Shown here one piece after another: positions 59,383 through 64,000 of a stretch of DNA of 64,000 nucleotides; positions within the stretch are counted from its first letter, which is position 1, and every line of letters begins with the position of its first letter. The translations under genes and the position numbers were made by a program. The stretch is from NCBI RefSeq assembly GCF_001611795.1, contig NZ_CP015098.1:6634001-6698000 (forward strand), given 5' to 3'. Source of the DNA: Streptomyces qaidamensis. GTDB lineage: Bacteria; Actinomycetota; Actinomycetes; Streptomycetales; Streptomycetaceae. Below the pieces are notes generated by a model. That model had not been told where the DNA came from. It saw only the letters and a list, made by a program, of their open reading frames with translations, and made no database searches.

Positions 59383-59958
59383 TCATGACGGATTCGAACG
59401 ACGGCGATCCTCCTCCGCCCACCCCTCTTCCCGCATCTCCCGCTGCGTGGTCTCCCTCTTCTCCCTGGATGTGGGCGTGGGCAGGGAGTCTCCACGCATG
59501 TAGGCCGAGAGCAGTGCGATCGAGTGTTCTGCATCGAAGTGGCTCAAGTACGGCTCATGCTCCGACTGCCATGCATCGACGTCCATAGATGTACGGACAA
59601 CTTCCAGAGCGTCCCGGAGGCGCTCCCTCAGCTCGTTGGCCTCCGGGATGAGGGCGGCATTCAGCTCCGCGCTATACGTGTGGTCGTAGCCCGTTTGGTA
59701 CCACTGATTTCTCTCTTCAGCGGACATGCCGACCTTCCACGTGGAGACATGTCTTCGCAGGTCGTACAGCTCGGTGAGGGCCTTGTCGGCTGCGGTCCTA
59801 CCGCGCTCCTCCAGAAGGTCGGCTCGGGCCTCCTCCCGCCTCTTCTGCTCCATCTGCGCCTGGTGCCGTTGCTGAACCCATGTGCCCAAGAAAGCTCCGC
59901 CCGCGCCCATGGCGGCACCGCCGAAGCCCCACAGAGCAGCCACTACCTCTGGTTCCAT
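59383..59958 (-). CDS. Single-pass membrane protein, divergent paralogue of 58818
   Basis: 191 aa. TM helix at about 5-25 (VAALWGFGGAAMGAGGAFLG) then a charged coiled coil (QMEQKRREEARADLLEERGR) and IALLSAYMRGDSLPTP, matching the ILGAFLRGDPLP end of the neighbour. Several ATGs crowd the start; the one at 59958 gives the best topology but none has a good ribosome site, so the start is uncertain. Confidence 0.65.
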   Translation of the reverse strand: MEPEVVAALWGFGGAAMGAGGAFLGTWVQQRHQAQMEQKRREEARADLLEERGRTAADKALTELYDLRRHVSTWKVGMSAEERNQWYQTGYDHTYSAELNAALIPEANELRERLRDALEVVRTSMDVDAWQSEHEPYLSHFDAEHSIALLSAYMRGDSLPTPTSREKRETTQREMREEGWAEEDRRRSNPS

Positions 59959-60031
59959 ACAGATCATCATGCCGACGGGACCAACCCGCATGGGGCTAAT
60001 CCCGTCAAGTCCCTGTGGGTGCTTCCGGCCG

Positions 60032-60862
60032 TCAGGCGGGCGGCAGCTCCTTCAGCTCCGGCTCCTTCTGCTCGACCCTCAGCCGGGCCTGTCGGCATGA
60101 GCCGTCGGAGTTGGGGAGGCTGGCGTCAGCCAGGGCCTGACGGATGTGGCGGGTCGCGGGCCTCCCTCTCAACTCGTCGTAGAGCCGCCGGACGATCTCA
60201 TCCGCCGAGGGCTTCTGCGGACTCTCGGAGGCCTTCTCCGGCTCCTCGGGGACGCGGGCCGTGACGACCTCGGGGCGGGGTGTCAGAGCAGTGCTGACGG
60301 CCTTGACGGTAGGCGGTGGGAGAGCGGGCATCGCCTTGATCACGGCGGGCTTCCACGGGGGAGCACTGGTCCTGCTGAGGTTCACCGTCGGCGGCACCGG
60401 CTCGGGACTGACGACAGGCCTCATGACGGTCACGCCCGCCAAGTGCAGGGTGTGCGCGGCGACCAGCGGAGGGACGGCACTGACGGCCACCACCACGGCG
60501 GGGCCCTTGACGAGATACCCAGCCTCGATCAGGTGGGCGATCACCTGGGCCGTCATCGCCAACAGCAAGGCCAGCACGGCACCCACGTTGGCCTGACGCC
60601 TCTCCGGACTGCCCTTCGTGAGGCTGGACGCAATGGCGGCGGCCACTCCGGCATAGAGGGACATCACCAGCGGCATGACGGCGGCGAAGGGAGGGGTCCA
60701 CCCGGCCAGGAGGGCCAGGCGGTACTCGCCCGGCGCCGACAGTGCCAGGGCTGCGGTGAGCACGGCGGGTCGGCCGGCTGTCGTGGCGGTGCGGACCAAC
60801 CAGGTCGAAGACGGGGAAGACCCCGCGCCCTTGGGGGACGCGGGGCTCTTGCGGGGACTCAC
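60032..60862 (-). CDS. DUF2637/SpdB-like membrane protein
   Basis: 276 aa. Four hydrophobic helices at about 30-150 (LALLAGWTPPFAAVMPLVMS, GAVLALLLAMTAQVIAHLIE, GPAVVVAVSAVPPLVAAHTL), then a Pro-rich cytoplasmic part and a C-terminal helix-turn-helix-like segment (EIVRRLYDELRGRPATRHIR). DUF2637 proteins occur on Streptomyces conjugative elements and phages; the transfer-related role known for SpdB is not shown here. GTG at 60862 has GGAGG across the previous stop. Confidence 0.72.
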   Translation of the reverse strand: MSPRKSPASPKGAGSSPSSTWLVRTATTAGRPAVLTAALALSAPGEYRLALLAGWTPPFAAVMPLVMSLYAGVAAAIASSLTKGSPERRQANVGAVLALLLAMTAQVIAHLIEAGYLVKGPAVVVAVSAVPPLVAAHTLHLAGVTVMRPVVSPEPVPPTVNLSRTSAPPWKPAVIKAMPALPPPTVKAVSTALTPRPEVVTARVPEEPEKASESPQKPSADEIVRRLYDELRGRPATRHIRQALADASLPNSDGSCRQARLRVEQKEPELKELPPA

Positions 60863-60867
60863 GAGCG

Positions 60868-61524
60868 TCAGGCCTCCTGGGGCTTGCTGACGGCCTGGTA
60901 GGCCTCCCGGACAAGCTGCTGGTAGTCCCGCTCGTCGAGCTTCACAGAGCTGCACAGCACGCACTCGGCTGCCCAGCCAGAGTGGTCCTCCCTGACGAGC
61001 GTCAGCATCTCGCAGCTCGGACACGGCACCGGCAGGGGCACCCGTCGGGGGTCGGTGCGGGTGATGGCCTTGACGGCTCGCATCAGCTCCCGGAGTTCCA
61101 GCTCGAAGTCGACGACCCAGACCTGGTCGCAGATCCAGCCGAGGTGCGTCAGGAGCCGGTTCGTCAGAGTGCTGACGTGAGTCCTGACGGGCGTCAGGCG
61201 GCGCTCCTCTGTGACCACCTGGCACCAGGTCTCCAACACTGCCAGGACAGGCGCCTCGCCGATCTGGTCCTCGGCGTCAGTGACGCTCTGACGGGCGTAC
61301 GGACCCACGAGGTTCAGGGTGTCCAGGCGGCCCGGCAGAGGGGCGTGGAGGCGGGTGGAGGACCTGCCGTCACCGCCCCTCTGCTCCCGCTGCCGGGACA
61401 TCGCGAGGAAGACGTACTGCTCGGGGATCTGGGCGAGGAGCCCGCGGAGCCGGGCCTGGCACGAGACACAGGTGCGAGTTTCAGCGGTCCGGTCGCACAC
61501 CACGCACGTGGTGGATTCGGTCAT
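60868..61524 (-). CDS. Zinc-ribbon protein of early operon
   Basis: 218 aa. N-terminal CVVCDRTAETRTCVSCQARL (two CxxC), a helical middle with WICDQVWVVDFELELRELMR, and a C-terminal VPCPSCEMLTLV...ECVLCSSVKLD, a second four-Cys zinc ribbon. Common in streptophages; no known role. ATG has GGAGGGCCCG and overlaps the 36-aa gene's stop. Confidence 0.75.
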   Translation of the reverse strand: MTESTTCVVCDRTAETRTCVSCQARLRGLLAQIPEQYVFLAMSRQREQRGGDGRSSTRLHAPLPGRLDTLNLVGPYARQSVTDAEDQIGEAPVLAVLETWCQVVTEERRLTPVRTHVSTLTNRLLTHLGWICDQVWVVDFELELRELMRAVKAITRTDPRRVPLPVPCPSCEMLTLVREDHSGWAAECVLCSSVKLDERDYQQLVREAYQAVSKPQEA

Positions 61525-61631
61525 CGGGCCCTCCGGATCCGTCGGAGGACCGCGACGATCAGGCCCGTGACGATGCCCAAGGCGAGAAGGTGGAAGCCGT
61601 AGTTGACGTAGTCGATCGTGGTGGACCTCAC
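61521..61631 (-). CDS. 36-residue single-TM peptide
   Basis: 36 aa: TM helix FHLLALGIVTGLIVAVL between YVNYG and RRIRRAR, a basic inside end. GTG at 61631 with AGGAGG upstream. GTGA overlap with the previous stop and ATGA overlap with the next start support translation. Small membrane peptides of this type can modulate membrane partners. Confidence 0.72.
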   Translation of the reverse strand: MRSTTIDYVNYGFHLLALGIVTGLIVAVLRRIRRAR

Positions 61632-62008
61632 CGGTCCTCCTGCGTCTTCTGGAACTCGTGGCGGACATCGGAGAAGTGGATCAAGGAGCCGGGAAAGAAG
61701 CCGCCCAAGCCCTCGTCGAGCAGTTCGACTTCCACGATGGGGAGTTGCGGGTCGGGCACCGGCTCGTCGACCGAGTACATGCCCAAGAGGCTGTTGGCCT
61801 GGTCGGAGGTCAACATCGGCTCACCGCAGATGCCGGTCCCGTGATCGGCCTGGCAGTACCAGAACTCCCGGACGGCGGCCGTACCGAGATCGAGCACGCG
61901 GCCTCCGCAGTCGGAGACGGGCATGACGCGGTGGGCCTGCCAGGCGTCTCGGGCGATCTCCGTCAGCCGGGTCGCGATCAGGTCGTTGATGTTGATCGAG
62001 ATGGTCAC
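61628..62008 (-). CDS. Early-operon protein, unknown
   Basis: 126 aa, acidic. VSDCGGRVLDLGTAAVREFW and YCQADHGTGICGEPMLT give three or four possible zinc ligands. Then VDEPVPDPQLPIVEVELLDE. No family known to me. GTGA overlaps on both sides. Confidence 0.68.
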   Translation of the reverse strand: MTISININDLIATRLTEIARDAWQAHRVMPVSDCGGRVLDLGTAAVREFWYCQADHGTGICGEPMLTSDQANSLLGMYSVDEPVPDPQLPIVEVELLDEGLGGFFPGSLIHFSDVRHEFQKTQEDR

Positions 62009-62256
62009 CGGTCGTTCTCCATGTCGTCGTCGTTGATCTCGTCGTTGTCGACCGCCGCCCAGAAGGCATCCAAGGCGGCGTCTGCGGCCTCGTCGTGCAG
62101 CTCCACCAGGGAGCCGTCGCGGCGCTTCTCCCAGACCCGGACGGGCCGGCAGGTGACCGTCTCGATCACGGAGGACCCGTCGGGCCGCTCGTGGACTTCG
62201 ATGTCCTCGATCTGCTCCGGGCCGTAGCCCACGATCACGTCGTCGAAGATGCTCAC
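62005..62256 (-). CDS. Early-operon acidic protein, unknown
   Basis: 83 aa. Beta-rich first part (EDIEVHERPDGSSVIETVTC) and acidic end (AVDNDEINDDDMENDR). Coupled by GTGA overlaps to its neighbours. No family recognised. Confidence 0.65.
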   Translation of the reverse strand: MSIFDDVIVGYGPEQIEDIEVHERPDGSSVIETVTCRPVRVWEKRRDGSLVELHDEAADAALDAFWAAVDNDEINDDDMENDR

Positions 62257-62504
62257 TGGGCCTCCTCGGCCAGCCAGACGCCGCTGACCTTGCGGACCAG
62301 GCCCCTGGCCTCCAGGGCGGACAGGGACCTCCAGACGGTGTTCTCGGCCATGCCGAGGACCTCGGCCATCGGTTTAATGCGCTGCGGGTCGGCGACGGCC
62401 CGGGTGTACGCCCAGACGACCTTGGCGGTGTGGGTGAAGTCCGGGTCCGTCAGAACCGCGTGGATCTCCTTCGCGCTCACCGGCTCGGGGTTCAGGCGCG
62501 TCAT
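62253..62504 (-). CDS. Winged-helix DNA-binding protein of early operon
   Basis: 83 aa. VSAKEIHAVLTDPDFTHTAK, VVWAYTRAVADPQRIKPMAE, then LGMAENTVWRSLSALEARGL and VRKVSGVWLAEE: a single winged helix of the replication/partition or MarR-like kind. Starts in the stop of the BRO-N gene. Possible transcription control of the early genes. Confidence 0.78.
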   Translation of the reverse strand: MTRLNPEPVSAKEIHAVLTDPDFTHTAKVVWAYTRAVADPQRIKPMAEVLGMAENTVWRSLSALEARGLVRKVSGVWLAEEAQ

Positions 62505-63448
62505 CAGGCGGCACCCTTCTGGAGCTTCGTGCGAAGGGCCTCGATGCGCGTCCGGAGGTCGAGCGGGGAGGAGAGTTCCACCACGTTGGCCGGCTCGGTC
62601 AGGCGAGCCCGGGAGATGAGCAGCTCGGCGCCGACCTCCATGGCCGCACTCTTGATGTCGTCCAGGGTCATCAGGCCGTCGGGGTGGCGCAGGGCGAGCT
62701 TCGAGGTGATGAACAGGACCCCGTTGTCCAGGGTCTTGAGCTGCTCCTCAGTCAGGTAGTCCTTGGCGGACCGGGAGGGCCGCAGCTCACCGGCCTTCTT
62801 GCCCTGGTAGTCCCGCTTGTAGCGCTCGCCGCTGACCTGCGGCTGGCGGTCCCGGACGGTCTTGGCCGTCATGCCGAACAGCCCGAGGTAGATGATGTTC
62901 TGGACGTCCGCGAAGTCGCGATCGTAGCCTCCGGCCTCCTTCACGGCACGGACGATCGAGCGGTAGTCCTTCTTCTCCTGGAGGCGGGCTTCCAGCAACT
63001 CGTCGATGTCTCGCTCGATACGCGGCTTCATCGCCTTGAGCTGCTCGACCGGAGCGCTCGCGTTGATCACGAAGCCCTCGCGCTCGACCTCCTCCAGGAG
63101 GTCGAAGATCTGGTCGCGGAACTCAACCGCCTTGGGGAGACGGGACAGCATCAGCAGGTGGAAGACCCCGCGCTTGTAGATGACCTTCATGGTCTGCGGG
63201 CCGCCGGGAGTCTGGATGACTTCCTCACCGACGTAAAGGGGGCGGGAATTTCCCGCCTCCTTCGCCTGCGTCTCGACGAGGGCTCGGACGAACGCCTCAG
63301 TGTTGGCCTTGTAGCCGACGCCCTTCCGAAGATCGGCTGCGGCCATGAAGGAAGCCTGCTCGCGGGTGCTGAATCCCATCCGGAGCGGGGTGCCAGGGAA
63401 GATCTCCTGGATCGCCCGGAAGATGCTCGGGAGCTGAACGGTGCTCAC
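62504..63448 (-). CDS. BRO-N domain protein, phage antirepressor-like
   Basis: 314 aa. The N-terminal BRO-like domain contains SFMAAADLRKGVGYKANTEA, VIYKRGVFHLLMLSRLPKAV and EFRDQIFDLLEEVEREGF (about 95-115), the signature of BRO-N proteins. The C-terminal part includes YRSIVRAVKEAGGYDRDFAD and LDNGVLFITSKLALRHPDG, an alpha-helical domain. Probably a DNA-binding lytic switch component. GTG has AAAGGG 7 nt upstream. First gene of the coupled leftward operon, with a palindrome in its leader at 63468-63488. Confidence 0.78.
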   Translation of the reverse strand: MSTVQLPSIFRAIQEIFPGTPLRMGFSTREQASFMAAADLRKGVGYKANTEAFVRALVETQAKEAGNSRPLYVGEEVIQTPGGPQTMKVIYKRGVFHLLMLSRLPKAVEFRDQIFDLLEEVEREGFVINASAPVEQLKAMKPRIERDIDELLEARLQEKKDYRSIVRAVKEAGGYDRDFADVQNIIYLGLFGMTAKTVRDRQPQVSGERYKRDYQGKKAGELRPSRSAKDYLTEEQLKTLDNGVLFITSKLALRHPDGLMTLDDIKSAAMEVGAELLISRARLTEPANVVELSSPLDLRTRIEALRTKLQKGAA

Positions 63449-63467
63449 GGGAGCCCTTTCGACTCAC

Positions 63468-63488
63468 GCATAAGGGAGGTCCCTATGC
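63468..63488. promoter_or_regulatory. Operator-like palindrome in BRO-N leader
   Basis: GCATA-A-GG...CC-C-TATGC, seven of ten positions paired over 21 bp, 20 bp upstream of the GTG at 63448. Confidence 0.55.
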
Positions 63489-63530
63489 GGGCCTCCAGCG
63501 GAGTCGTATCGCCTCTGCGGCGATGCCTCA

Positions 63531-63539
63531 ATGATAGCA
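63531..63539 (-). promoter_or_regulatory. Extended -10 promoter for the leftward operon
   Basis: On the minus strand TGC-TATCAT matches an extended -10 (TGnTATNNT). Transcription would begin near 63524, leaving about 75 nt of leader with the palindrome in it. Confidence 0.5.
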
Positions 63540-63696
63540 GTGAATTCCCACTTGGGGGAATGTATGGGTCAGGTGATTGAGGGCGCAGGCTTACTACTGG
63601 ATTTCTTGTAGTAATGCTCTCTACGGGAATCCTTGGGGTAAGCGCAGACCTTGGCAGATGTGCTATCTGCGTGCCTATGCTGACCCATAGACACGA

Positions 63697-63728
63697 CGAA
63701 GCCCCGGCCTAGGAACCGGGGCTCGTCA
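63697..63728 (+). terminator. Strong hairpin before the rightward gene
   Basis: GACGAAGCCCCGG and CCGGGGCTCGTC are complementary except one position, around an 8-nt loop centred on CCTAGG. Confidence 0.65.
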
Positions 63729-63817
63729 GCGGCTTATTTAAAAAGCCGGGTTGGTCCAAGAGGCCATCACCCCTCCGAGACCAGTACTCCGTCCGCCTCT
63801 ACACATTCGGAGCGCCA

Positions 63818-64000
63818 ATGAAAGCTATCGTCGATTCTACCGGCCAGATGCCTTCGGGTCGAATCGCTCCCCAGGAATCTTCGGAGTCCGTGAACTCCGC
63901 CCACCTCGTCGAGATCGCCCAGCGCATGGCCCGCGAATCGCAGGCCCTCACCGAGGCCGTCATCTCCTGGCAGCTCGTCACTCGCCCGTACCTGGACGGC
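63818..64000 (+). CDS. Start of a rightward prophage gene, truncated by the window
   Basis: 61 codons visible from ATG 63818, preceded by GGAGCGCCA. The visible protein (MKAIVDSTGQMPSGRIAPQE then VEIAQRMARESQALTEAVIS) is soluble and helical. No family can be named from this part. It opens the divergent rightward early region, probably toward replication, repressor and integrase genes. Confidence 0.6.
   Translation, partial: MKAIVDSTGQMPSGRIAPQESSESVNSAHLVEIAQRMARESQALTEAVISWQLVTRPYLDG

Larger units (their letters stand above)
63449..63817. other. Low-GC divergent control region of the prophage
   Basis: 369 bp with no gene and much lower GC than the rest of the window. Contains several inverted repeats: ATTCCC/GGGAAT (63544-63561), TTACTAC/GTAGTAA (63591-63614), GCAGAT/ATCTGC (63654-63670) and a 9-bp pair TATGGGTCA (63563-63571) with TGACCCATA (63681-63689). 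A strong hairpin starts at about 63697 and GGCTT/AAGCC around TTTAAA follows it. Confidence 0.65.
32005..64000. mobile_element. Siphovirus-like prophage, right end beyond the window
   Basis: Contains small and large terminase, portal, scaffold, coat, connector, tail tube, tape measure, fibre, holin and endolysin genes in one leftward late block. A leftward early operon starts with a BRO-N gene, followed by the divergent start of rightward genes. Left boundary is placed in the 3' end of the histidine phosphatase gene from the abnormal C-terminus. No integrase, attR or lysogeny repressor with certainty is in view, so at least part of the element lies to the right. Confidence 0.85.

Noticed and set aside
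32005..64000. Integrase gene within the visible prophage
   Set aside because: No tyrosine- or serine-recombinase motif was found in any frame I could support; it probably lies right of the window.

Overview
The window looks like a Streptomyces chromosome. Base composition is very GC-rich, coding regions use G/C third positions, GTG starts and GTGA/ATGA overlaps are common, and many promoters sit 6-7 nt upstream of the start codon (leaderless mRNAs). The gene order miaB, miaA, dapF, rshA, hflX, lexA, nrdR, nrdJ matches the block I remember from the Streptomyces core chromosome. No search was run; all assignments come from reading the sequence.

Region 1 (1 to about 32.0 kb) is host core. It holds a two-gene cation/proton antiporter (partial) with its TrkA-C subunit, a divergent two-component system, tRNA-modification genes miaB and miaA, lysine/peptidoglycan gene dapF, stringent-response gene rshA, a secreted M1 peptidase, GTPase hflX, and two tandem exported trypsin-like proteases. 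A partial NRPS-independent siderophore cluster follows (aminotransferase, IucA/IucC synthetase, AlcB-type acyltransferase), then a DNA damage/dNTP block (dinG-like helicase, lexA with an SOS box, nrdR-nrdJ with two NrdR boxes 31 bp apart). The host part ends with a TerD-like gene, a DUF4937-like gene and a histidine phosphatase gene whose 3' end appears to be where a prophage is inserted.

Region 2 (about 32.0 kb to the right edge) is most of a siphovirus-like prophage, still open at the right. The late genes run leftward in classic order: small and large terminase (57.7-56 kb), portal, scaffold, major coat protein, connectors, tail terminator, major tail protein, tail assembly chaperone with a clear -1 frameshift site, tape measure, distal tail and fibre proteins, then holin-like proteins and endolysin (38.7-36.9 kb). 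To the right of the terminases, a leftward, translationally coupled early operon (63.4-60.0 kb) begins with a BRO-N antirepressor-like gene next to a low-GC divergent control region. A rightward gene starts at 63818 and leaves the window. No integrase is in view, so I expect it and attR beyond the right edge.

The most interesting parts are cargo genes inside the prophage that do not fit virion production. They are (a) a HEPN-like protein with a C-terminal zinc ribbon, with its own leaderless promoter and its own hairpin, inserted between fibre and holin genes; (b) a forward-strand two-TM protein resembling the TRADD-N-associated membrane family, next to the small terminase; (c) a divergent locus of three small genes facing an XRE-TPR regulator and a GNAT enzyme across a perfect 8-bp operator-like palindrome; (d) several single-pass membrane proteins. 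All are candidates for superinfection exclusion or lysogenic conversion, but that is inference. In the host part, a run of 17 C just after the siderophore synthetase start codon and a 54-nt perfect palindrome between dinG and lexA deserve checking.
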